A program made the position numbers and the translations under genes. Below the pieces are notes generated by a model, which saw only the letters and a list, made by a program, of their open reading frames with translations, was not told the DNA's origin and did no database searches. A DNA stretch of 45,181 nt from Pseudomonadota bacterium. Lineage in GTDB: Bacteria; Pseudomonadota; Alphaproteobacteria; Rhizobiales; Aestuariivirgaceae. Every line of letters starts with the position of its first letter. Position 1 is the first letter of the stretch. The stretch is from contig JAIUNJ010000013.1 of assembly GCA_020161855.1 (NCBI GenBank), forward strand, positions 1 through 45,181, written 5' to 3'. This document shows, one piece after another, positions 10,287 to 18,920 of this stretch.

Positions 10287-10313
10287 CCGCGCCACCCTTG
10301 TCGGATGGCGCGG
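10287..10313 (-). terminator. Intercistronic hairpin between xylF and xylH
   Basis: CCGCGCCA (10287-10294) and TGGCGCGG (10306-10313) form an 8-bp perfect stem with an 11-nt loop. On the minus strand it is followed by TTTT. It sits 33 nt after the xylF stop and before xylH, the position where many binding-protein operons have a partial terminator or stabilising hairpin. Such a hairpin lets the periplasmic protein be made in excess over the membrane components. Confidence 0.7.
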
Positions 10314-10346
10314 CGATTTTGTTTCAGCTTTGCAAGACTTGCAAGA

Positions 10347-11384
10347 TTACTTGCAAGCTTCCACGCCGTCCTTGACGCCGGCGCAGACTTCATCCTTGGT
10401 CACCCAGCCGGCGGCGATCACTTCGCCCAGCTTGTCCTTCGTGATCGGGTTCGGCGGAATGAGGATCGAGTTCATCTCGACGCCTTTCTTTCCGTCCTTG
10501 AACTTGGTCACGCCAGGGAGCGCATCGATCGCGGTGCCATTGATCATGGCGACAGCGGCTTCAGCGGCCTGCTTGCCGAGCACGCGGCTGTCCTTCCACA
10601 CCGAGACAAGCTGGGTGCCAAGTGCCACGCGGTTCAGGGCGGCCTTGTCGCCGTCCTGGCCCGTCACCGGAACCGTGCCGGCGAGGCCCTGGGCTTCAAG
10701 TGCAGCCACGACGCCACCAGCCATGCCGTCATTTTCCGAAACGACGACATCGATCTTGTTGTTGTTGGCGGTCAGGCACTGCTCCATGCTCTTCTGGGCA
10801 TTGTCCGGCTTCCAGCCATCGGTGAAGGACTCGCAGACGTTCTTGATCTTGCCGGAATCAAGGCCGTCCTTCAGCACTTCGGTGATGCCCTGGAACAGGA
10901 AGGTTGCGTTCGGATCGCCCTTGTCACCCTTGATGAAGGCGAAGTTGCCTTCCGTGTGCCCGCTTTCCAGCACGCTCTTCGACATCAGGCGGCCGACGCC
11001 GACGTTGTCGAAGGTGATGTAGAGAGCGTTCGGATCTTCGAACTGCACGTCATAGGCAATAGCCTTGATGCCGGCATCGTTGATCTTCTGGATCGACGGC
11101 AAGATGGCGTCCGAGTCAAAGGCGACGACCAGGATGACGTCGACCTTCTGCGAGATCAGGCTTTCGATGTCAGCGGCCTGCTTCTGGGCAGAACCCTGAG
11201 CATCGGTCGAAACATAGGTGTGGCCGGCAGCCTCGACGACAGCCTTGATCGCGGCTTCGTCAGTCTTCCAGCGCTCTTCCTGGAACGTCTTCCACGAAAC
11301 GGCAACCGTGCCTGCCGTTGCAGCGACCGCGGAGGCGCCAAGCATCAGGGCGCCAGCCATCACTGCCATCAGTGTCTTCTTCAT
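10347..11384 (-). CDS. xylF: Xylose-type periplasmic sugar-binding protein
   Basis: A 345-aa periplasmic-binding protein (Peripla_BP_4 type) for the XylHG transporter. It has an N-terminal signal peptide MKKTLMAVMAGAL with likely cleavage after the AxA near residue 22. Segments such as SWKTFQEERWKTDEAAI, FAFIKGDKGDPNA, TDGWKPDNAQKSMEQ and VTGQDGDKAALNRVALGTQ closely resemble alphaproteobacterial XylF, so xylose or a similar pentose is the likely ligand. The start at 11384 is set by the GAGGAGG just upstream and by the signal peptide. The longer open frame to 12731 is antisense to the repressor gene. Confidence 0.9.
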   Translation of the reverse strand: MKKTLMAVMAGALMLGASAVAATAGTVAVSWKTFQEERWKTDEAAIKAVVEAAGHTYVSTDAQGSAQKQAADIESLISQKVDVILVVAFDSDAILPSIQKINDAGIKAIAYDVQFEDPNALYITFDNVGVGRLMSKSVLESGHTEGNFAFIKGDKGDPNATFLFQGITEVLKDGLDSGKIKNVCESFTDGWKPDNAQKSMEQCLTANNNKIDVVVSENDGMAGGVVAALEAQGLAGTVPVTGQDGDKAALNRVALGTQLVSVWKDSRVLGKQAAEAAVAMINGTAIDALPGVTKFKDGKKGVEMNSILIPPNPITKDKLGEVIAAGWVTKDEVCAGVKDGVEACK

Positions 11385-11489
11385 TGTGATCCTCCTCTTC
11401 GCGCCAACTGCCGCCGGGACGCCGTTTTTACCTGACGGGTTTTCCCGTTCAGATACGCGGACCATTGGGCTCAGACGTTGTTTCCATTG

Positions 11490-11512
11490 ATTATTTTGGC
11501 GTCTAAAATAAT
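11490..11512. promoter_or_regulatory. Putative ROK repressor operator between xylF and the repressor gene
   Basis: ATTATTTT (11490-11497) and AAAATAAT (11505-11512) form an 8-bp perfect inverted repeat with a 7-nt spacer, GGCGTCT. It lies in the divergent region, about 105 nt before the xylF start and 95 nt before the repressor start. AT-rich palindromes of this form are typical XylR/NagC-class ROK operators, so this is the probable site of autoregulation and xylose control. Confidence 0.6.
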
Positions 11513-11606
11513 TCTTGCCCCAAAGCCTGTTCTGAGTCAAGGTCCATCGCATAACGACAATAAAATTGTGCAATGCAAACAGTATGTTGCACATGCGAAG
11601 GCGACA

Positions 11607-12857
11607 ATGGGAGAGAAGGCCGACAGCGAGCTTGTAAGGCGTCAGAACCGCCGTATTGTTCTCGATGCCCTGCGCCAGCGCGGCAATCTCGCGCGCGTGG
11701 AGCTTGGCCGCGCAACGGGTCTCTCCCCGGCCTCGATCACCGCCATATCGGCCCAGCTCATTGAAGACAAAATTATCGAGGAAGTCGATGAACCGATGGG
11801 TTCGGCGCTGACCGGCAAGCGCGGGAGGCCCATCGTCCGCCTGTCGCTCCGGGCGGAGGCCACGCATGTTGCCGTTGTCAAGATATCGATCGACGCCGTG
11901 AGCATGATGCTGGCGGACTTTCAGGGCCGGGTCACGGCCGAGCGCGCCTTCCGCATTCCGACCTATGGATCCGAACAAGCCACTTTCGGCGAGACGCTGG
12001 CGGCAACACTCGCGTCCTTCATCGAGGAACATCGCGGCAAGTCCGGCGTCGCGCGCGTCGGTATTGCCGTCCAGGGGCTTGCCGACAGCCGTAGCGGTTC
12101 GATCAACTGGTCTCCGGTGTTCCGCGCCCGCCACGTTCCAATCGCGCCCGCGATTGAAAAGCGGCTGCAGGTGCCGGTGATGGTGGTCAATGATGCCAAC
12201 ATGATCGCCGAAGGCCTGCTGTCGATGGATCGGGAAAGCTATGGCGGCAACACTGCAGTCGTCTTCCTGGGCTATGGCGTCGGCATGGGGCTCATTCTCA
12301 ATGGCGCCGTCTATCATGGCGCCACGGGTGCAGCCTCCGAGTTCGGCCACATGAACCACCTGCCCGACGGCGCACTCTGCCGCTGCGGACGCAAGGGCTG
12401 CCTCGAAGCCTATGCTGCCGACTACGCGATCCTGAGAACCGCCTATGGCACACCGCAGGATGAGCCGCGGATGTCGGCCGTCGATCCGGCACAGATGATC
12501 GAACTCATGAACAAGGCCAAGGCGGGCGACACCGTGGCGCTCAATGCCTATGAAGCGGCCGGCACAGCGCTGGGCTTCGGCATTGCCCGCACCATTGCCC
12601 TTCTCAATCCTGACCGCATCATCCTCGCCGGTCCTGGCACGCGCGCCCTGGAGCTTATCGAACCCGCTATGCACCGTGCCATCAAGGATGGCGTGGTCGA
12701 TGAAATCTCGCGCCATGTCACGATTGAGCATGTGTCCTTCGACAAGGACATGATCGCGCGTGGCACAATTGACGCACTACTGCGCGGCCTTGTCCGCGAC
12801 GTCTTCTCGCAAGGCCCTTCCCGGGCTTCGGCCACTCACATGGAGTTCGCAAAATGA
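11607..12857 (+). CDS. ROK-family transcriptional repressor (XylR-like)
   Basis: A 416-aa DNA-binding repressor divergent from xylF. An N-terminal winged helix-turn-helix (about residues 10-60, with ARVELGRATGLSPASITAI) precedes a ROK sugar-kinase-like domain. That domain has GVGMGLILNG and the zinc-binding motif CRCGRKGCLE (about 257-266). The usual role is to bind the operator and release it when sugar binds. The start at 11607 (MGEKADSE) is preferred over the longer frame at 11478, which would cover the operator. The gene overlaps the next one by ATGA, so translational coupling is likely. Confidence 0.85.
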   Translation: MGEKADSELVRRQNRRIVLDALRQRGNLARVELGRATGLSPASITAISAQLIEDKIIEEVDEPMGSALTGKRGRPIVRLSLRAEATHVAVVKISIDAVSMMLADFQGRVTAERAFRIPTYGSEQATFGETLAATLASFIEEHRGKSGVARVGIAVQGLADSRSGSINWSPVFRARHVPIAPAIEKRLQVPVMVVNDANMIAEGLLSMDRESYGGNTAVVFLGYGVGMGLILNGAVYHGATGAASEFGHMNHLPDGALCRCGRKGCLEAYAADYAILRTAYGTPQDEPRMSAVDPAQMIELMNKAKAGDTVALNAYEAAGTALGFGIARTIALLNPDRIILAGPGTRALELIEPAMHRAIKDGVVDEISRHVTIEHVSFDKDMIARGTIDALLRGLVRDVFSQGPSRASATHMEFAK

Positions 12858-14158
12858 AGAGACGCGCGTTTCTGGCGGCAGCCGCCGCAGCGATGCTGGC
12901 TCCGAAGCTGGCGCTGGCGGCCACCCCAAAACCTGAGAGGGTCGTGCTGGACTGGCACAAGCTGATCCTCGAACTCGTGCGCCACACGGCTACCTATTCG
13001 CCGCCCGTTGCGAGCCGGGCTTTCGCCTATGTCGGCATCGCCGCTTTCGAAGCGACAGCCAGCGGCAACCCGAAGCTCAAAAGCCTCGCCGGTCAGTTGA
13101 ACGGCTTGGCCGCACTGCCCAAACGCGAAGATGGGCAAGCCTACGATGACGGGGTCGTGCTCAATGCCGCCTTGGCAAAAGCAACCGAGACGTTCTTCTG
13201 GAATACCGGCCCGACCGGGCAACGAGCGCTGAAGGCGGTGGCCCGTGACATGCGCAAGAGCGTGACCGACGGCCTGGCTGAAGACGTGGTTACACGTAGC
13301 GAGGCGCATGGGTCGGCGATCATCGATCATATCGTGGCGTGGTCGGAGAGCGACGGCGGCGCCAAGGTCGAGAACATGGGCTTCCCGATGGAGTTCAAGC
13401 TGGGAGGCAAGCCATCGTCCTGGGTGCCCACAAGCCTGATCGCCGTGCAGCAGAAGCCATTGCTGCCCAAGTGGGGCGACAACAGGAGCTTCGCCATGCC
13501 CACCGGAGCCGCGTGCCCGCTGCCTCCGCCGCCTGAGTACAGCGAGGAAAAGGGCTCTGCCTTCTATAATGAGGCCTATGAAGTCTATGATACGGTGCGC
13601 AACCTGACCGATGAGCAGAAGCGGATCGCACGATTCTGGTCGGATGATCCGATGCTGTCACCGACACCGCCCGGGCACTGGCTGTCGATCCTGCTGCAGG
13701 TCGCCGAGGAAAAGGCGCTCGATCTTCCAACGCTCACCGATGGGCTGGCGCGGCTCGGCATTGCTGTCGCCGATGGCTTTATCGCCTGCTGGCATGCCAA
13801 GTTTGAATTCGATCTGATACGCCCGATCACCTACATCAAACGCGTCATCGACCCGAAATGGGAAACCTTGCTGATCACCCCGCCCTTCCCGGAATACCCC
13901 AGCGGCCACAGCACGCAATCGGGCGCTGCCGCCGCGGTGCTGACCAATATCTTCGGCGAGAACTTTGCGTTCGGCGATGCCACGCACGCGCGCGACGGAA
14001 TCAAGCCACGGCAGTTCAAGAGTTTCTGGGAGGCTGCGGACGAGGCCGGCATCTCGCGTCTCTACGGCGGCATTCACTATCGTGCGGCCATCGAGCGGGG
14101 CCTCGACCAGGGTCGCTGTGTAGGTGCATTCGCCAATGGGCTGGCCACAAAGGTCTAA
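12854..14158 (+). CDS. Tat-exported vanadium-dependent haloperoxidase / PAP2-like protein
   Basis: A 434-aa protein with a twin-arginine-like signal peptide (MKRRAFLAAAAAAM...), so probably folded before export to the periplasm. The C-terminal half has the three vanadate/phosphate pocket motifs: K316-x6-R323-P, PSGH (349-352) and SR(401-402)-x5-H408. These are shared by vanadium haloperoxidases and PAP2 phosphatases. The length and long helical N-terminal region favour the haloperoxidase-like group. Whether it binds vanadate and oxidises halide, or is a phosphatase, cannot be told from sequence. Its start overlaps the repressor stop (ATGA), and the next gene begins 3 nt after its own stop, so the three genes look like one transcript. 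Confidence 0.82.
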   Translation: MKRRAFLAAAAAAMLAPKLALAATPKPERVVLDWHKLILELVRHTATYSPPVASRAFAYVGIAAFEATASGNPKLKSLAGQLNGLAALPKREDGQAYDDGVVLNAALAKATETFFWNTGPTGQRALKAVARDMRKSVTDGLAEDVVTRSEAHGSAIIDHIVAWSESDGGAKVENMGFPMEFKLGGKPSSWVPTSLIAVQQKPLLPKWGDNRSFAMPTGAACPLPPPPEYSEEKGSAFYNEAYEVYDTVRNLTDEQKRIARFWSDDPMLSPTPPGHWLSILLQVAEEKALDLPTLTDGLARLGIAVADGFIACWHAKFEFDLIRPITYIKRVIDPKWETLLITPPFPEYPSGHSTQSGAAAAVLTNIFGENFAFGDATHARDGIKPRQFKSFWEAADEAGISRLYGGIHYRAAIERGLDQGRCVGAFANGLATKV

Positions 14159-14161
14159 GCC

Positions 14162-15766
14162 ATGCGCAGCTTCGCTCTTGCCGTTGCCACCCTGCTCGCC
14201 GCTCTGCCTGCTCTGGCTGAAACGCCCCCGGACGGCGTGAAATTTTTGGAAGAGACCAAGACTTCCGGCCTCGATCACACCTTCTCCGGGGAATGGGAGT
14301 TCATGGTGGGTGGCGGGGTGGCGTCGTTCGATTGCAACGACGACGGTTTCGATGATGTCTTTATCGCCGGCGGCGTCAATCCCTCAACCTTCTTTCGCAA
14401 CGCAAGCACCGCTGGCGGTGAACTCAAATTCGTGAAAGAGAAGAGCGGCCTGGAAGTGGACTGGGCCACGGGAGCCTATCCGCTCGACATCGACAGCGAT
14501 GGCGTCAAGGATCTTGTCGTGCTGCGCGTGGGTGAGAACCTTGTGATGCGCGGCAAGGGCAATTGCCAGTTCGAGAACGCCAACACGGCCTGGGGCTTCG
14601 ATGGTGGTGACGGCTGGTCCACGGCCTTTGCAGCGACCTGGGAGAAGGGTGCTGCCTGGCCGACCATTGCCATCGGCAACTACATCGACCGCAAGCAGGA
14701 GTCATCGCCTTGGGGTTCCTGCACCGACAACTGGCTGCACCGGCCGCGCGCTGCCAATGAAGCCGGTTTTGCAGCACCGATCGCCCTGAAGCCCAGCTTC
14801 TGCCCACTCTCCATGTTGTTCTCGGACTGGAACCGGTCGGGCACGCCTGACCTCCGCGTCTCCAATGATCGCGAATACTATGAAGGTGGCCAGGAGCAAC
14901 TCTGGAAGATCGAGGCCGGCCAGCCCCCTCACCTCTACACCGAACAGGAAGGCTGGCAGCGCCTGCGCATCTGGGGCATGGGCCTGGCGAGCTATGATCT
15001 CGATTTCGACGGCTATCCTGAGTATTTCCACACCAGCATGGCCGACAACAAGTTGCAGACGCTGGCCGAGGTACCAAAGGAAGGAAAGCCTTTGCCACGC
15101 TACCGCGATGTCGCCTTCAAGAAAGGCGTCACGGCACACCGGCCCTATATGGGAACCGATCTGAGGCCGAGCACGGCCTGGCATACGCAATTCGAAGACG
15201 TGAACAATGACGGACTTGCCGATCTGTTCATCGCCAAGGGCAATGTCTGGGACATGCCGGACTTCGCGCAGAAGGATCCGAACAACATGTTCATCCAGAA
15301 TGCCGACGGCACATTCCATGAAGCAGGCGGCACGTCAGGAGCCGGCAGCACCGAACAATCCCGCGGCGGCATTCTCAGCGATTTCAATCTCGATGGTCTT
15401 GTCGACCTGCTGGTGGTGAACCGCAACAGCCCGGCGCAGCTCTGGCGCAACACCAGCAGCGGAACCGGGCACTGGGTTGAAGTCAGGCTGCAGCAGCAGG
15501 GCAGCAACCGCGACGGCATCGGGGCCTGGCTGGAGATCAAGCATGGCGAGAAGATCATGCGCCGCGAGTTGACCTCAGGCGGCGGCCATGTCAGCGGGGC
15601 ACTTAACTGGTGGCACGCAGGGCTTGGCGAAATGAGCGAAGCTGAACTGCGCGTGATCTGGCCCGATGGCGAGGCGGGTGGCTGGGAAAAACTCGCAGCA
15701 GACCGCTTTTACGTGATCAGCCGGGGATCGCCAGCGAAGCCCTGGGAGCCAGCGCGGGCGCCGTGA
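14162..15766 (+). CDS. Secreted FG-GAP/VCBS repeat protein with ASPIC/UnbV domain (CRTAC1-like)
   Basis: A 534-aa exported protein. The signal peptide MRSFALAVATLLAALPALAE is followed by beta-propeller repeats with Ca-binding DxDxDG-like loops: FDCNDDGFDDVFIAGG, IDSDGVKDLVVL, LDFDGYPEYF, VNNDGLADLFIA and FNLDGLVDLLVV. An ASPIC/UnbV-type domain lies at about 440-520 (GSNRDGIGAWLEI, LRVIWPDGE). Proteins of this type are often encoded beside extracytoplasmic enzymes, including vanadium haloperoxidase-like ones, as here, and may act as a partner or scaffold. That role is inferred. The gene starts 3 nt after the previous stop. Its own stop abuts the stop of the opposing gene. Confidence 0.85.
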   Translation: MRSFALAVATLLAALPALAETPPDGVKFLEETKTSGLDHTFSGEWEFMVGGGVASFDCNDDGFDDVFIAGGVNPSTFFRNASTAGGELKFVKEKSGLEVDWATGAYPLDIDSDGVKDLVVLRVGENLVMRGKGNCQFENANTAWGFDGGDGWSTAFAATWEKGAAWPTIAIGNYIDRKQESSPWGSCTDNWLHRPRAANEAGFAAPIALKPSFCPLSMLFSDWNRSGTPDLRVSNDREYYEGGQEQLWKIEAGQPPHLYTEQEGWQRLRIWGMGLASYDLDFDGYPEYFHTSMADNKLQTLAEVPKEGKPLPRYRDVAFKKGVTAHRPYMGTDLRPSTAWHTQFEDVNNDGLADLFIAKGNVWDMPDFAQKDPNNMFIQNADGTFHEAGGTSGAGSTEQSRGGILSDFNLDGLVDLLVVNRNSPAQLWRNTSSGTGHWVEVRLQQQGSNRDGIGAWLEIKHGEKIMRRELTSGGGHVSGALNWWHAGLGEMSEAELRVIWPDGEAGGWEKLAADRFYVISRGSPAKPWEPARAP

Positions 15767-16231
15767 TCAACTGACCTCAGTCAGTTCGGCAAAATCATAG
15801 GCGAAGATGCGGCCGAAACCCGCCACGACATAGATCTTCTGCGGCAGCATGCGCCAGAACGAGAAGTCAGCGAATCCGGCATAGCCTTCGGCATAAGGAT
15901 GATGCGCGAGATAGCGCCGCTTGATGTCGTCATCTGACGTCTGCTCGAATTGCCCGGTGACGGTCACGCGGATCTGGGTCAGCGGATCGCCTGCCTTTGG
16001 CAGTTCGCCATGGACCAGAACGCTGGCGCGCGGATCGTTCAGCAGCGCCTGGGTATGTCGCGCCAGCCTGGAAATGAGCAGGATCGGCTGCACTGCACTG
16101 TCCACAGCCACGTTGATGAGGGAGCCATAGGGGCCACCCGTTTCATGATCGAGAACCGAGAGGGTTCCATTGCGCGCCGCGCGCAACAAGCTGCTTGCTT
16201 CAATGAGGCTGCTTTTCCTCTGCTCTTCCAT
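15767..16231 (-). CDS. Pyridoxamine 5'-phosphate oxidase-like FMN-binding protein
   Basis: A 154-aa split-barrel flavoprotein of the PPOX/HugZ-like superfamily. Recognisable features are the N-terminal helix and TLSVLD strand, the SLINVAVDSAVQPILLISRLARHTQALLNDPRAS segment typical of FMN-binding PPOX domains, and the C-terminal ADFSFWRMLPQKIYVVAGFGR. The substrate is unknown; members include haem-degrading and general flavin reductases. It lacks the C-terminal domain found in longer HugZ proteins. It is divergent from chvI, with a 134-bp region between them, and convergent with the gene at 14162-15766, the two stop codons sharing the hexamer TGATCA. Confidence 0.8.
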   Translation of the reverse strand: MEEQRKSSLIEASSLLRAARNGTLSVLDHETGGPYGSLINVAVDSAVQPILLISRLARHTQALLNDPRASVLVHGELPKAGDPLTQIRVTVTGQFEQTSDDDIKRRYLAHHPYAEGYAGFADFSFWRMLPQKIYVVAGFGRIFAYDFAELTEVS

Positions 16232-16365
16232 AATCTTGCTCGCATTCAGGTGATTTGGGCCCTATATGGGTGCCACAATTTGTTCCTTTTTCATACCTAG
16301 GGCAGATGCGCTTCCGGAAGGACCCGGCAGCTGAACCGCTCCTTGGCGACAGGAGACCGAAAGGG

Positions 16366-17076
16366 ATGAACAAAAAGATGCCGACCATCGCACTTGTAGA
16401 CGACGACCGTAACATCCTCACCTCAGTGGGCATGACCATGGAAGCCGAAGGCTATACGGTCCAGAAATACAACGACGGCCAGGCCGCCCTGCAGGGCCTG
16501 CAGGACAATCCCCCGGACGTGGCAATCTTCGATATCAAGATGCCGCGCATGGACGGCATGGAACTTCTCCGCCGCATCCGCCAGAAGACCGATCTGCCGG
16601 TCATCTTCCTGACCTCGAAGGATGACGAGATCGACGAACTGTTCGGCCTCAAGATGGGCGCCGATGATTTCATCAAGAAGCCTTTCTCACAGCGCCTGCT
16701 TGTCGAGCGCGTGAAAGCGGTCCTGCGCCGCGCCGGTGCCCGCGACGGCACGGTCGTGCAGACGGAGGCAACCAAGGTCATCGAGCGCGGCAAGCTCGCC
16801 ATGGACCCCGACCGCCATTCCTGCACATGGGATGGCAAGCCCGTGACCCTCACGGTCACCGAGTTTCTCATCCTGCAATCGCTGGCCCAGAGGCCCGGCA
16901 TCGTGAAGAGCCGCGACGCTCTCATGGACGCCGCCTATGATGACCAGGTCTATGTCGATGACCGCACCATCGACAGCCACATCAAGCGCCTGCGCAAGAA
17001 GTTCAATCAGGTGGATGAGAGCTTCGACGCCATCGAAACGCTCTATGGCGTAGGCTACCGCTTCAAGGAACAGTAG
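16366..17076 (+). CDS. chvI: Two-component response regulator ChvI
   Basis: A 236-aa OmpR-class regulator, partner of the kinase ChvG. The receiver domain spans residues 1-120, with the acidic pocket VDDD (11-14), phospho-acceptor D56 (FDIKMP) and the conserved LTSKDD and IKKPFS segments. The winged-helix DNA-binding domain covers about 140-236 and ends [10 protein letters not shown]. ChvI/ChvG (ExoS/ChvI) controls envelope, acid and exopolysaccharide responses in rhizobia and is often essential. The start at 16366 ([14 protein letters not shown]) is preceded by AGGAGA. The longer frame from 16255 has an atypical N-terminus. It is the first gene of a five-gene cluster. Confidence 0.95.
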   Translation: MNKKMPTIALVDDDRNILTSVGMTMEAEGYTVQKYNDGQAALQGLQDNPPDVAIFDIKMPRMDGMELLRRIRQKTDLPVIFLTSKDDEIDELFGLKMGADDFIKKPFSQRLLVERVKAVLRRAGARDGTVVQTEATKVIERGKLAMDPDRHSCTWDGKPVTLTVTEFLILQSLAQRPGIVKSRDALMDAAYDDQVYVDDRTIDSHIKRLRKKFNQVDESFDAIETLYGVGYRFKEQ

Positions 17077-17081
17077 GAACG

Positions 17082-17101
17082 GGCGGCGTGAAAACGCCGC
17101 C
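17082..17101 (+). other. GAAA-tetraloop hairpin overlapping the chvG start codon
   Basis: GGCGGCGT and ACGCCGCC (17082-17089 and 17094-17101) form a perfect 8-bp stem closed by a GAAA tetraloop. It lies between the chvI stop (17076) and chvG, and contains the GTG at 17088 assigned as the chvG start. Only TT follows, so it is not a good intrinsic terminator. It may limit chvG translation or protect the chvI mRNA end. Confidence 0.6.
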
Positions 17102-18920
17102 TTCCCTTGCCGCCATGCCGGATCGTCTCAAGGATATCGCAACACCGCCCGCCGAGACGGAAGAACTTGCGGATGTGGCAGAAGATGGCGCACCGCAACC
17201 TGCGGCGACGCGGCAATCATGGTTTGCGCTGACCTCGATTACCGCCCGTATCATTCTCATCAACATCCTCGGGCTCGTCATCCTGGCGATCGGCATTCTC
17301 TACTTCAACCAGTTCCGCCAGGGCCTGATCGACGCGCGCGTACAGAGCCTGACCACGCAGGCCCAGATCATCGCTGCGGCCGTCTCGGGCTCGGCAACGG
17401 CTGACACAGGTTCCATCGTCATCGACCCGGATCTGATGGATGACTCGAACGAAAGCACGCAGAACGACACCGATCCGGCAGAGGGGCTCGACTTTCCCAT
17501 CGATCCCGAGAAATCCGGCCCGGTGCTCCGCCGCCTTCTCGCCAACACCACCAATCGCGCCCGCATCATCGACCCGGATGGCAATCTCGTCATTGACAGC
17601 CGCTTCCTCTACGGCGCTGACATTATCGAATCCGATATCGGCCGTCAGGTGACGCCGCCGGGCGCTATCGAGCGCTGGTGGAACAATGCTCTCGACTGGG
17701 CTTTCGCCCACGACTACCCGGTCTTCGAAGACTACAGTCTCGATTCCAACGCAGCGCGGCCTGAAGTGGCGGCGGCTCTGAACGGCGCTTCCGTCAGCAT
17801 CGTGCGCCTCAACGACAAGCGAGAAATCATCGTCCTCGTCTCGGTGCCGGTGCAGCGCTTCCGCGCGGTGCTCGGTGCCTTGGTCCTGTCCAACCAGGGT
17901 GGCGAGATCGACACTGTGTTGTGGGCCGAACGCCGCATCGTGCTGCTGACCTTTGCCTTTGCCTCCTTCGTGGCCACGCTGCTTTCGGTCTTGCTCGCTT
18001 CAACGATTGCCAATCCGATCCGCCGCCTTTCCGCCGCGGCCCAGAAGGTGCGCCATGGCATCAACAAGCGCGCGGGGATTCCTGACTTCTCGCACCGCCG
18101 CGACGAAATCGGCGATCTCTCCGGCTCGCTGCGTGACATGACGGGCGCCCTCTACAAGCGGATCGACGCCATCGAGGCTTTTGCCGCTGACGTCTCCCAT
18201 GAACTGAAAAACCCGCTGACGTCTCTCCGCAGCGCCGTCGAGACCCTCGCCTTCATCAAGACCGATGAACAACGCCAGAGGCTGATCGACATCGTCAAGA
18301 TGGATGTGAAGCGCATGGACAGGCTCATCACCGATATCTCCGATGCTTCGCGGCTTGATGCCGAACTGGCCCGCACGGAAGCGCGGCCCGTCGATATCGC
18401 ACGGCTTCTCGGTGCCATTGCGGTGATGACCAACGAGACGGCGAAGCCCGGACAGGCGGAAATCGTGCTGACGGTGCAGCCGCCGGCCGCAGGCGCAACG
18501 CAGGAAGAGACCTATCGCATCCTCGGCCAGGACTCACGCCTGTCGCAGGTGTTCAGCAACCTGATCGACAACGCCCGTTCCTTCACGGCTCCCGGCAGCA
18601 AGATCAATGTGCGCCTGCGCAATCCCGGCGGCGAGATCGAAGTCCGCGTCGAGGATTCTGGTCCGGGCATCAGGCCGGAAAACCTCGAGAAGGTCTTCGA
18701 GCGTTTTTACACCGACCGCCCCGAACAGAGTTTCGGCAACAACTCCGGCCTCGGCCTGGCCATCTCGCGGCAGATCGTCGAAGCACACAAGGGCCGCATC
18801 TGGGCGGAAAACCGCATGGGCGCCAAGAACGCACAAGGCGAGCGGGCCGTGCTCGGCGCCCGTTTCGTCGTGCGGCTGCCACGCCTCCCCGACGATTGGG
18901 AGCCGCCGAACGCTTCATGA
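17088..18920 (+). CDS. chvG: Sensor histidine kinase ChvG
   Basis: A 610-aa inner-membrane kinase that phosphorylates ChvI. A cytosolic N-terminal stretch is followed by TM1 (about 51-73), a periplasmic sensor of about 210 residues, TM2 (about 285-308), a HAMP linker, the HisKA box with phospho-accepting H371 (DVSHELKNPLT), and the ATPase domain with N box (SNLIDNARSF), G1 (EDSGPGI) and G2 (NNSGLGLAIS). The start is a GTG at 17088, with AGGAA at 17075-17079 as a suitable ribosome site. The next in-frame ATG (17115) has none. The GTG lies inside a stable hairpin. Its stop overlaps the hprK start (ATGA). Confidence 0.95.
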   Translation: MKTPPSLAAMPDRLKDIATPPAETEELADVAEDGAPQPAATRQSWFALTSITARIILINILGLVILAIGILYFNQFRQGLIDARVQSLTTQAQIIAAAVSGSATADTGSIVIDPDLMDDSNESTQNDTDPAEGLDFPIDPEKSGPVLRRLLANTTNRARIIDPDGNLVIDSRFLYGADIIESDIGRQVTPPGAIERWWNNALDWAFAHDYPVFEDYSLDSNAARPEVAAALNGASVSIVRLNDKREIIVLVSVPVQRFRAVLGALVLSNQGGEIDTVLWAERRIVLLTFAFASFVATLLSVLLASTIANPIRRLSAAAQKVRHGINKRAGIPDFSHRRDEIGDLSGSLRDMTGALYKRIDAIEAFAADVSHELKNPLTSLRSAVETLAFIKTDEQRQRLIDIVKMDVKRMDRLITDISDASRLDAELARTEARPVDIARLLGAIAVMTNETAKPGQAEIVLTVQPPAAGATQEETYRILGQDSRLSQVFSNLIDNARSFTAPGSKINVRLRNPGGEIEVRVEDSGPGIRPENLEKVFERFYTDRPEQSFGNNSGLGLAISRQIVEAHKGRIWAENRMGAKNAQGERAVLGARFVVRLPRLPDDWEPPNAS

